A DNA stretch of 22,047 nucleotides from Deltaproteobacteria bacterium (GTDB taxonomy: Bacteria; Desulfobacterota_E; Deferrimicrobia; Deferrimicrobiales; Deferrimicrobiaceae): positions 1 through 22,047 of the forward strand of contig JAMDBZ010000023.1 of the NCBI GenBank assembly GCA_023488945.1. Reading direction: 5' to 3'. The translations under genes were made by a program, and so were the position numbers. Below are positions 9,479 through 16,093 of this stretch, piece by piece. Under the pieces are notes generated by a model that saw only the letters and a program-made list of their open reading frames with translations, did not search any database and was not told the DNA's origin. Positions within the stretch are counted from its first letter, which is position 1. Each line of letters begins with the position of its first letter.

Positions 9479-9493
9479 ATTTAAATTTTTCGT

Positions 9494-9522
9494 AAGATAA
9501 CCTTTCCTGAAAAAAGTTTCAA
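9494..9522 (-). promoter_or_regulatory. Sigma70-like promoter for the DUF6502-DUF5666 operon
   Basis: On the minus strand: TTGAAA (9522-9517), 17-base spacer, TATCTT (9499-9494). The predicted start near 9487 gives a ~29-base leader that is AT-rich, holds the palindrome 9461-9478 and has no clear ribosome binding site. The ~80-base AT-rich island (9459-9540) is out of keeping with the surrounding GC-rich DNA. Confidence 0.5.
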
Positions 9523-9615
9523 GAAAAAAATTTCTCAAGAGCATGGCGGTGTCCCGAAGAGGCGGGACGAGGGGTCACGCCCGACTCGGGAACCGTGTAA
9601 CAAGTTGAAACAGAA

Positions 9616-9646
9616 ATAAAAAAGGCGCCGGTGGTGTCCCGGCGCC
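9616..9646 (-). terminator. Rho-independent terminator of the cytochrome/NrfD operon
   Basis: On the minus strand: a perfect 8-bp stem GGCGCCGG (9646-9639) / CCGGCGCC (9631-9624), a 7-base loop, then six T residues (A run at 9618-9623 on the plus strand). It lies 36 bases beyond the last gene of the operon. Confidence 0.92.
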
Positions 9647-9681
9647 CAGGGAAGAACCTTGTTTTTCGGTTTGAGGGGCGT

Positions 9682-10941
9682 TTACGACCCGGACGCGGGC
9701 AAGGCCTCCGGCGAGGCTCCTGTCCCGCCATTCCCTTCCTCCCGCATCTCCTTCCACGGCGGCAGGACCTTCATGAGGACCGTCAGGATGATCAACGGGA
9801 GCATGAGGAGCCCGAGGGCGTAGAGGAGCCCCTCGATCCCGGTGACCTCCATCTTGTAGGTCGTCAGGCCCCGGAAGCTCTTCGAGAACATCTGCCCCCC
9901 GATGACGACGTTCCACCGCATTGTGAAGATGCCGAACTGGATGAGGAGAACGGAGATGAAATAGAGCATCTTCCGCAGATCCTCGTTCAGGCTGAACCGC
10001 TTCTTGAAGATCTTGATGATGCTGATGACGCCCATCGGAAGGATCATCCCGAGCAACACCTGGATGATGACCAGGCTCATGAAGAGCTTGCTCATGATCA
10101 TCTCGGAGAGGATCTTGATCTCCTCCTCGCTCTGGTAGATCCGGTGGATGAAGTCGACGAACTCGATCGAGAAGTCGACGATGACGGCGTAATAGAGGAA
10201 GTCGACCGCCTTGTCGACGCACTTCATGTTGATCTTCCCGCCGGTGAGCGGCGTGATGACCATGTAGAAGAGGATGACCAGGGCCACTCCCGACACGATG
10301 GCCGAGCACAGGAAGGCGATCGGGATCAGCACGCTGCTCCACCAGGGGTTCGCCTTGATGGAGCCGAAGATGAAGCCGACGTACCCGTGCAGCAGGAAGG
10401 CCGACGGGATCCCGACGATGGTGATCGTCTTGAGCGCCTTCGAGTCGAAGGCCCGCCCCGCCTCGCTCGTGTCCTTCGAGTACAGGGCGAGCGTCCGGTG
10501 GATCCATCGCATCGCGCCCGTCTCCTGCTCCGCCCACGCGATCATGTCGGTCCGGTAGACGAACCAGATCTCGAGGAGCAGGACCGCCATGAGGTACCAG
10601 GCGTAGACGAAGCCGAACATCGCCATCGCGGAGGAGGGCTGCGGGGTCAGGAAGATCTCGAAGCTCCGCTCGGGGTGGCCGAGGTGAGACAACAGCGGCA
10701 GCGGCGCCACGAGGAGGTACGACAGGGCGGTGAGGAGCGACAGCCGGTAGAGCGGCTGCACCTCCTTGACGTTGAACACCTTCACGAGGGAGGCCAGGAT
10801 GAACGCTCCCGCGACGACGCCGGTGACGTACGGGTAGACGACGATCAGCAGGCCCCAGTGGATCTCGATCTCGTTCGGGTAGATGTACCCCTGGATCTGG
10901 GGCAGGAGCTCGTAGAGGGTTCGCATCATCTCGTGGCTCAT
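9682..10941 (-). CDS. NrfD/PsrC-type quinol-interacting membrane protein (module 2)
   Basis: 419 residues, mostly hydrophobic, with about ten membrane segments by eye. The first part has IHWGLLIVVYPYVTGVVAGAF and LLSHLGHPERSFEIF at about 84-98, matching the helix-loop features of NrfD/PsrC subunits that bind menaquinol near the periplasmic face. A cytosolic or periplasmic basic loop (KIFKKRFSLNEDLRK) comes late, and the C-terminus is a polar Gly/Ala tail. NrfD proteins have no haem and pass quinol electrons to a partner Fe-S protein. The start overlaps the Fe-S gene stop by 4 bases (ATGA), with GGAGAGG 4 bases upstream. It is the final gene of the operon. Its sequence differs clearly from the NrfD of module 1, so the two are ancient paralogues, not a fresh duplication. 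Confidence 0.88.
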   Translation of the reverse strand: MSHEMMRTLYELLPQIQGYIYPNEIEIHWGLLIVVYPYVTGVVAGAFILASLVKVFNVKEVQPLYRLSLLTALSYLLVAPLPLLSHLGHPERSFEIFLTPQPSSAMAMFGFVYAWYLMAVLLLEIWFVYRTDMIAWAEQETGAMRWIHRTLALYSKDTSEAGRAFDSKALKTITIVGIPSAFLLHGYVGFIFGSIKANPWWSSVLIPIAFLCSAIVSGVALVILFYMVITPLTGGKINMKCVDKAVDFLYYAVIVDFSIEFVDFIHRIYQSEEEIKILSEMIMSKLFMSLVIIQVLLGMILPMGVISIIKIFKKRFSLNEDLRKMLYFISVLLIQFGIFTMRWNVVIGGQMFSKSFRGLTTYKMEVTGIEGLLYALGLLMLPLIILTVLMKVLPPWKEMREEGNGGTGASPEALPASGS

Positions 10942-11687
10942 CGGACCTCTCCGTCAAGGCTCGCGTAGTAGACTTTCGGCTCCGTGTTCAGCGCCGGCTT
11001 GAGGACGTGGATCTTGTTCATCCGCTGGAACCGCTCCAGGGGGCTCGCCACGCTGTTCAGGTTCCCGAAGATCCGGGCCTGGGTCGGGCAGACCTCGACG
11101 CAGGCCGGGAGCAGGTCCTGCGAGATCCTGTGGTAGCAGAAGGTGCACTTGTCCGCGGTGCGGGTCCGGGGATTGAGATACCGCGCGCCGTACGGACAGG
11201 CCTGGATGCAGTAGCGGCAGCCGATGCACTTCCTGTCGTTGACGAGGACGACCCCGTCATCGGTCTGGAACGTCGCCCCGACGGGGCAGACCTGGACGCA
11301 GGGCGGGTTCGCGCACTGGTTGCACAGCTTCGGGACGAAGAAGCTCCGGAGGATTTCCCGGTCGGCCGCGGTCTCGGGCACCCCTTCCGCGCTCGGCTCG
11401 ATGGCCTTGACGATGACGTCGCCGTTCGTCTTGATGATGTAGCGCTCGACCCAGGTCCGGAAGAAGAACGGCTCCGGGGGGACGTTGTTCTCCGTCTTGC
11501 ACGCCTCCATGCAGCGGGCGCATCCGATGCACTTGTCCACCGAGACGCCGAAGCCGTACCACTTTCCCTTCCGGGGGTTTTCCTTCGCCCAGGCTTTCCC
11601 GGGCATGGTCTTGAGGATCCCCCCGATCGCGCTCCCGGAAACGAGGAACGCGAGGAGATCCCGGAGGAACTTTCTGCGGCCGTTCAC
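10938..11687 (-). CDS. Tat-exported four-cluster [4Fe-4S] electron-transfer protein (module 2)
   Basis: 249 residues from GTG at 11687, which overlaps the cytochrome stop by 4 bases and has GGAGGTGG upstream. The Tat signal is RRKFLRDL at residues 4-11 with a hydrophobic stretch to about 25. Sixteen cysteines form four ferredoxin-type sites: C53/56/59/63, C122/125/130/134, C154/157/160/164 and C181/184/196/200. This is the NrfC/DsrO/HybA/PhsB arrangement. Acting at the periplasmic face, it would wire the NrfD protein encoded next to the octahaem cytochrome encoded before it. No molybdopterin partner is encoded nearby. The arrangement suits a quinol:cytochrome c oxidoreductase. Confidence 0.9.
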   Translation of the reverse strand: MNGRRKFLRDLLAFLVSGSAIGGILKTMPGKAWAKENPRKGKWYGFGVSVDKCIGCARCMEACKTENNVPPEPFFFRTWVERYIIKTNGDVIVKAIEPSAEGVPETAADREILRSFFVPKLCNQCANPPCVQVCPVGATFQTDDGVVLVNDRKCIGCRYCIQACPYGARYLNPRTRTADKCTFCYHRISQDLLPACVEVCPTQARIFGNLNSVASPLERFQRMNKIHVLKPALNTEPKVYYASLDGEVR

Positions 11688-12442
11688 TGTCCCACCTCCG
11701 GCGAATGGGGATAATGACATTGCCAGCACACGTACTTCTCCCCGTGCGTGGCCAGGTCGATCTTCGGGGCGTTCCTGGCCATCCGGTCCTTCGCGTCCTT
11801 GGCGTGGCACTTCCCGCAGAACTCGCGGGTCTGCGGCTTCGTCGGCCTGACGCTCCGCGGCGAGATCTTGTGCTGCTGCGGCGTCTGGTGGCACGTGGTG
11901 CACGCGAGCAGGACATGGCGCGAAACCGCCTTGGTCCGGGCGATCTCCCCGTGGCACGCCGAGCACTCCTTCGGGGTGGTCGGCGGCTTCGGATCGTGCG
12001 GGTTGTGGCACGATGCGCACGCTTTCAGCGGGTTGTGGACCACCGGGTTGATCTGGGGGAAACCGCGGGGGCGGGACGGGTTGTAGGCGTGGCACTGCGG
12101 GCAGAACGACCGCGCCTGCGGGACGACCGGCTTGACGTTGTCGGGGTCCAGGGTGTGCGCCTTGGCGGGACCGTGGCACGTCTCGCACGAGAGGTCGCGG
12201 TGGTACCCCGTCTTCTTCTTCGCGTAGATCTCCTCGTGGCACTCCGCGCAGGCCTGGAAGCCGGCGTACCTGACCGGCTTGGCCTGCTCCCGCTTGATGT
12301 CCTCCGCCCACTGGATGCGGACGTCCTTCATCGGCTTGGGGATCAGCACGATCACCACGAAGGCGCCGAGGATCGCCAGCCCCAGGAAGACGACCAGCAG
12401 CCGGACGAGGGAGTCCGGCATCTTCTGCAGGAAGCGTCTCAT
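11684..12442 (-). CDS. Membrane-anchored octahaem cytochrome c (module 2)
   Basis: 252 residues from ATG at 12442. An in-frame ATG at 12454 directly abuts GAGGAGG (12455-12461), too close to use it, whereas 12442 lies 12 bases away. An N-terminal uncleaved anchor is likely at about residues 11-35 (LVRLLVVFLGLAILGAFVV). Eight CXXCH motifs start at C65, C86, C114, C142, C160, C181, C209 and C239. Several are followed by NPHDP/YPHSP as in the cytochrome c3/c7 and NapC-nearby families, and spare histidines are plentiful for bis-His ligation. The protein would carry electrons between the Fe-S/NrfD partners and periplasmic acceptors or donors. It overlaps the Fe-S gene by 4 bases. A ~70-base GC-rich gap separates it from the module 1 NrfD gene. 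Confidence 0.9.
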   Translation of the reverse strand: MRRFLQKMPDSLVRLLVVFLGLAILGAFVVIVLIPKPMKDVRIQWAEDIKREQAKPVRYAGFQACAECHEEIYAKKKTGYHRDLSCETCHGPAKAHTLDPDNVKPVVPQARSFCPQCHAYNPSRPRGFPQINPVVHNPLKACASCHNPHDPKPPTTPKECSACHGEIARTKAVSRHVLLACTTCHQTPQQHKISPRSVRPTKPQTREFCGKCHAKDAKDRMARNAPKIDLATHGEKYVCWQCHYPHSPEVGQ

Positions 12443-12512
12443 CTTCGCGTTCATCCTCCTCGTGACATCGTTTCGTAAACGGGCACGGCCGCCGGCCCGC
12501 GCCGGCCCGCCG

Positions 12513-13793
12513 TCACTTCCTCCCGCCCATCGCCTCCACCGGGGAGACCAGGAACAGCTCGTCCGCGATGACGGGCGTCACGCCGTCCTCCCCGACATGG
12601 AAGTCGCCGTTCAATATCGGCACCGCCACCCGCAGGAGCATGGTGTAGACGAACAGCCCCGTCGCCCAGATGCCGAGCGTCAGGAGCATCTCGGTGCCGG
12701 TGGGCGAATAGTCGTAAATCTCTCCCAGGACGTCGGGCGCCAGGCCGGGGATGACGAGCCCCATCCCCTTCTCGATGTAGACGCCGATGAAGATGAGGAA
12801 GCAGCCGATGTTGAGCGTCACGTAATTCTCCCGCGTCTGCGGGATGAGGAAGAGCAGGAACGCCGTGACGTTGAAGATCATCGCCGTCCAGATGTACGGG
12901 ACGAGCGACGAGTGCCCGTGCCATCCCTGGAACAGGTATTTCATCGGCGCCAGGTGAACGGTGTTGGAGTAGTACTCCTTGAACACCTCGGCCCCGAGAA
13001 GGAACAGGTTGATGAACATCGAGTAGGCGATCAGCTCCGCCACCTTGAAGATCGCCTCGTCCTTGATCTCGGTCCTGGTGTACTTCCGGATGATCTGGAA
13101 AAGGATGATCATGAAGGCCGGCCCCGAGCAGAAGGCCGACGCAAGGAACCGCGGGGCCAGGATGGAGGCGTTCCAGAAGTCGCGGGCGCTGAGACCGTTG
13201 TAGAGGAACGCCGTCACCGTGTGGATGGAGACCGCCGCCGGGATGGAGAAGAGGATGAGCGGCGTCGTGAACGACTTGTTCGGCTCCCGCCGGTGGTAGA
13301 GGTTGTAGAGGATATAGACGGCGATGACGAGGTTCAGCACGAGGTAGGTGTTCAGGACGACCACGTCCCACGCCAGGAGCGACTGCGGGAAGTTGAGGAT
13401 TCCCACCTTGGGGATCAGGTGCCAGAACCGGTCGGGCCGGCCGATGTCCACCGTCACGAAGAGCAGGCACATCACCATGGCCGAGACGGCGAGCATCTCC
13501 CCGAGGACCGCGATCTCCTTGATCGGCTTCCAGTTGTAGACGTAGGCCGGGATGACGAGCAGGACGGCCGCCGCCGCCACGCCGACCAGGAAGGTGAAGT
13601 TGGAGATGTAGAAGCCCCACGACACCTGGTCCCTCATGGCGGTGACGATCAGCCCGTTCCGGAGCTGGTGGACGTAGGCCATGGCCCCGATCGTCATGAC
13701 AGCCAGGAGCGTGAAGATCCAGGCGTAGTACGTCTTGCTCCCCCGCACACAGAGGACCAGCGTCCCCTTGAAGAATGCCCACGCCTTCTTCAT
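12513..13793 (-). CDS. NrfD-family membrane protein, DsrP/HybB-like (module 1)
   Basis: 426 residues with about ten membrane helices. Its opening (GSKTYYAWIFTLLAVM... VSWGFYISNFTFLVGVAAAAV, about residues 18-80) and VTVDIGRPDRFWHL (about 113-126) closely follow the DsrP/HybB type of NrfD subunit. It is also longer and more conserved-looking than the module 2 NrfD. Such subunits oxidise or reduce menaquinone and exchange electrons with a DsrO/HybA-type Fe-S protein, which is the gene just upstream (16 bases between them). There is a purine-rich GGGGGGG-type Shine-Dalgarno. No dsrA/B/M/K/J genes are present, so it should not be annotated as part of a sulfite-reduction complex on this evidence. 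Confidence 0.88.
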   Translation of the reverse strand: MKKAWAFFKGTLVLCVRGSKTYYAWIFTLLAVMTIGAMAYVHQLRNGLIVTAMRDQVSWGFYISNFTFLVGVAAAAVLLVIPAYVYNWKPIKEIAVLGEMLAVSAMVMCLLFVTVDIGRPDRFWHLIPKVGILNFPQSLLAWDVVVLNTYLVLNLVIAVYILYNLYHRREPNKSFTTPLILFSIPAAVSIHTVTAFLYNGLSARDFWNASILAPRFLASAFCSGPAFMIILFQIIRKYTRTEIKDEAIFKVAELIAYSMFINLFLLGAEVFKEYYSNTVHLAPMKYLFQGWHGHSSLVPYIWTAMIFNVTAFLLFLIPQTRENYVTLNIGCFLIFIGVYIEKGMGLVIPGLAPDVLGEIYDYSPTGTEMLLTLGIWATGLFVYTMLLRVAVPILNGDFHVGEDGVTPVIADELFLVSPVEAMGGRK

Positions 13794-13809
13794 GCGTCCC
13801 CCCCGCCGG

Positions 13810-14742
13810 TCACGTCGCGTAGAAGTAGTAGAACTTCGGCACGGTGTTCAGGTCCTCCTTGAAGATGAACACCCGCTTGTTCTCGATGATGTAGCGGATC
13901 TCGCTGTCCGGGTCGAGGAGGTTCCCGAACTTCCGGGCGCCGACCGGACAGATCTCGACGCAGGCCGGGTAGCGCCCCGGGTTCTCCCGCGTCCGCTGGA
14001 TGCAGAAGGTGCACTTCTCGACCACGCCGATCGGTCTCGGCCTGTTCCCCAGGTAGTGCGTGTCGGGGTTGAGCTCGGCGGCGGGCAGCCCCGGCTTCTT
14101 CCAGTTGAAATGCCGCGCCCCGTAGGGGCAAGCGGCCATGCAGTACCGGCAGCCGATGCACCAGTTGTAGTCGACCACCACGATCCCGTCGGTCTCGGAC
14201 CAGGTGGCCTGGACCGGGCAGACCTTGGTGCACGGCGGCTTGCGGCACTGGTGGCACTGGACCGGCATGTAGAAATGCCCCGGCTCGGGGACCTTGGCGG
14301 GGTTGTAATAGGGCTGCGCCGCCTCGATGTCGACGCCCTTCTCCTTGTCCATCTGGAGGACCCGGATCCACTGGATCTGGGGGTCGCGGGACTGGTTGTT
14401 CTCCTTCACGCAGGCGTAGACGCACCGCCGGCAGCCGATGCAGCGGGACAGGTCGAGCCCGTAGGCGAAGAGCACCCCCTCGATCGGGGGGGTGGCCTTC
14501 ACCGTGACCGGCCTGCCGAACCGGGCGCTGTACTCCTTCTCCAGCCGGGCGAGGATCGTCCGGATATCCTCCGGGCGAAGCTGCCGGAAGTTCTCCTGGA
14601 AGAAGACATCCCAGGCCGCGGCCGACGCCTCCCGGCGGGGGAGCGCCAGGGCGGCAACCCCGGCGGCCAGCCCCTTCAGTGCCTTCCGGCGCGAGAGCCG
14701 GAAGGCACGCCCATCGCGAATCGCCTGTTCCTTATCCGACAT
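13810..14742 (-). CDS. Tat-exported four-cluster [4Fe-4S] electron-transfer protein (module 1)
   Basis: 310 residues. The Tat signal is SRRKALKGL at 17-25, with a hydrophobic stretch and an Ala-rich cleavage zone near 40-43. A ~50-residue spacer (about 45-95) absent from the module 2 homologue precedes the clusters. Sixteen cysteines form four sites: C101/104/107/111, C163/166/171/175, C195/198/201/205 and C244/247/261/265. This is the DsrO/HybA/NrfC arrangement. AAGGAGA lies 6 bases before the ATG. It sits between the tetrahaem cytochrome gene (39-base gap) and the DsrP-like gene (16-base gap), so it is the natural electron relay between them. Both Fe-S proteins end with the same type of tail (LNTVPKFYYFYAT here, LNTEPKVYYASL in module 2), confirming common descent. 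Confidence 0.9.
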   Translation of the reverse strand: MSDKEQAIRDGRAFRLSRRKALKGLAAGVAALALPRREASAAAWDVFFQENFRQLRPEDIRTILARLEKEYSARFGRPVTVKATPPIEGVLFAYGLDLSRCIGCRRCVYACVKENNQSRDPQIQWIRVLQMDKEKGVDIEAAQPYYNPAKVPEPGHFYMPVQCHQCRKPPCTKVCPVQATWSETDGIVVVDYNWCIGCRYCMAACPYGARHFNWKKPGLPAAELNPDTHYLGNRPRPIGVVEKCTFCIQRTRENPGRYPACVEICPVGARKFGNLLDPDSEIRYIIENKRVFIFKEDLNTVPKFYYFYAT

Positions 14743-14781
14743 GATCCGTCTCCTTCGCCATGGCGTCCGCCGCAGCCCCCC

Positions 14782-15333
14782 TCAGCGGATATGTTCCGGC
14801 CGCACGGGCGGCGGCATCGGCGAAAGCGGCTTGAACCGCGGGTCGTGCGGGTTGTGGCAGTGGGCGCACAGCAGGTACTCCTTCTTCCCGTTCCAGTAAC
14901 CGGTCCGCTTCCCGTGGACGCCGACTTTCCAGTCCCGGTACTTGTCGCCGTGGCACTGGCCGCAGAGGCGGTACGACTCCGAGAAGTCGATCTTCTCCCC
15001 GGATATCAGGTGCAGCCTGTCGCGGTTGGCGAGGTCGTGGCAGTCGAGGCACCAGCGTCCCGGGCCGTGGTTCAGGACGATGTTGGTGTGCTCCTCCGTG
15101 AGGACCCGGCGCTTCGGGTTCGGCTTCATCTCCTTGTGACAATCCGAGCAGGGGAAGATCCCCTCGGAGAAGGGCGGTGGCGGGACCGGGAACTCGTGCC
15201 GGGCCACGTTAGCCGGCGCGGTCTTGCGCGGCGCCGGATCCTTGGACGCGGCCGGGGACGGGCCCGCCAGGAACGGAATCGCCGCGGCGGCGATGACCAG
15301 GATCCAAACGCAGTACGTCCTTGGACTTTTCAT
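14782..15333 (-). CDS. Periplasmic tetrahaem cytochrome c (module 1)
   Basis: 183 residues. An N-terminal signal peptide or anchor occupies about 1-29 (WILVIAAAAIPFLAG), then a Lys/Pro-rich linker. Four CXXCH motifs start at C62, C95, C124 and C156, and the last is followed by NPHDP as in the octahaem protein of module 2. The start at 15333 is the only in-frame ATG before the signal sequence; a GGGGGTCGC element precedes it. It is the periplasmic partner of the Fe-S/NrfD pair encoded downstream. The four-haem content, short size and NPHDP end suggest relationship to class III/c7-like or NrfH-neighbour cytochromes, but the exact family cannot be named without a search. Confidence 0.88.
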   Translation of the reverse strand: MKSPRTYCVWILVIAAAAIPFLAGPSPAASKDPAPRKTAPANVARHEFPVPPPPFSEGIFPCSDCHKEMKPNPKRRVLTEEHTNIVLNHGPGRWCLDCHDLANRDRLHLISGEKIDFSESYRLCGQCHGDKYRDWKVGVHGKRTGYWNGKKEYLLCAHCHNPHDPRFKPLSPMPPPVRPEHIR

Positions 15334-15407
15334 GCGACCCCCGACTGGGCGTGGCGAGACGAGGAATTTCGATGGAAGGAACGGATCTCCGTTGCCCCGT
15401 TTACGCC

Positions 15408-15920
15408 CTACTCCCCCATCCGGAGGCCGGAGGCCTCCAGGTAATCCAGATATTCGTAGACCACGTTGAAGTGGCTCTGCTCCTCGGCCGAGAGAAGGTT
15501 GAAAAATTTCTTCTCCTGGGGATGGACCGCCCCCTTCGCCATCCTCAGGTACATCTCGCGCCCCTCCGCCTCGAAAGCGAGCGCCTTCCGCATGGCGTCG
15601 GCCGCGCCGCCCGTGATCATCTTCTGTTTCCGGACCTGGCGGAGCGCCTTCGCGAAGATCCGCATCCGCTCTTCCGAGGGCGCCGAGGAGACCGCCGGGA
15701 ACTTCCCGCTTTCTTCCAGCCGGGCGGAGATCGCCCGGATGTCCTGCATGTGCCGGTCCTCGAGGCCCGCCAGGAGGAGGAAGACCTCCTTCGCGTACGG
15801 GTCCGCGCTCCTGGCCGCCGACATGAGGAAGAACCGCTTCCCGGCCTTCTCGAACCGGAGAGCCCGCGTCAGCGCGCTCGAGGAATCCCGTTCCCCCTTC
15901 GGCGGCCTGTTGCCCGGCAT
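15408..15920 (-). CDS. Ferritin-like diiron protein (rubrerythrin-type)
   Basis: 170 residues from ATG at 15920; GTG at 15926 is in frame but touches the AGGGGG element, so ATG is preferred. It is a four-helix-bundle pattern with two half-repeats: ALRFEKAGKRFF...LEDRHMQDI in the first half and ALAFEAEGREMY...AEEQSHFNVVYEYLDYL in the second. The Glu and ExxH residues (FEKAG, LEDRH, FEAEG, EEQSH) fit a diiron site. There is no C-terminal rubredoxin domain, so it is not a full rubrerythrin; it may be a peroxide-reducing or oxygen-sensing ferritin-like protein. It is the first gene of the cytochrome/NrfD operon, 74 bases before the tetrahaem gene, which suggests oxidative protection for the respiratory proteins encoded downstream. 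Confidence 0.82.
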   Translation of the reverse strand: MPGNRPPKGERDSSSALTRALRFEKAGKRFFLMSAARSADPYAKEVFLLLAGLEDRHMQDIRAISARLEESGKFPAVSSAPSEERMRIFAKALRQVRKQKMITGGAADAMRKALAFEAEGREMYLRMAKGAVHPQEKKFFNLLSAEEQSHFNVVYEYLDYLEASGLRMGE

Positions 15921-15952
15921 CGCCACCCCCTGAAGAAAAAAAAATCTTTCCC

Positions 15953-15981
15953 ATTATGCCTACCCCGCGGGGAAATTTCAA
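15953..15981 (-). promoter_or_regulatory. Sigma70-like promoter of the ferritin-like/cytochrome/NrfD operon
   Basis: On the minus strand: TTGAAA (15981-15976), 17-base spacer, CATAAT (15958-15953). The start should lie near 15946, about 25 bases before the ATG at 15920. The spacer contains a perfect 10-base palindrome CCCCGCGGGG (15963-15972), which could be a repressor or MerR-type site. Confidence 0.65.
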
Positions 15982-16006
15982 AGGAAGTTTGCGAAGGGGC
16001 AACGCT

Positions 16007-16032
16007 CCCTCGCGGGGAACATCCCCCGAGGG
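16007..16032. other. Strong intergenic hairpin upstream of the respiratory operon
   Basis: An 11-pair stem with one bulged C and a 3-base loop (CCCTCG.GGGGA / TCCCC.CGAGGG). It lies between the kinase stop (16094) and the operon promoter. No T-tract follows on either strand, so it is not a classic terminator. It may end kinase mRNA by another route or be a regulator site at about -61 to -86 of the promoter. Confidence 0.4.
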
Positions 16033-16093
16033 AAACCGCGGGCGGCGATCCGTCACCCGCTCCCGAGGCCCGGGAGGGCCGCGGCCGCACCGT

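Noticed and set aside
9494..9646. A small gene in the 9459-9681 gap (70-codon minus-strand frame at 9519-9731)
   Set aside because: It runs through the intrinsic terminator and into the NrfD 3' end, with low-complexity sequence.
10938..12311. Fused cytochrome/Fe-S protein from one long frame
   Set aside because: The upstream part is an out-of-frame reading of the octahaem gene; the Fe-S protein starts at GTG 11687 with a ribosome site and a Tat signal.
12513..14742. Annotation as dsrO-dsrP of a DsrMKJOP sulfite-reduction complex
   Set aside because: Sequence type is similar, but dsrM, dsrK, dsrJ and dsrAB are absent and the partner is a tetrahaem cytochrome.
16058..16082. CTCCCG...CGGGAG stem after the kinase stop as an intrinsic terminator
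   Set aside because: Six-pair GC stem with no T-tract on the minus strand; not distinguishable from chance in this composition.
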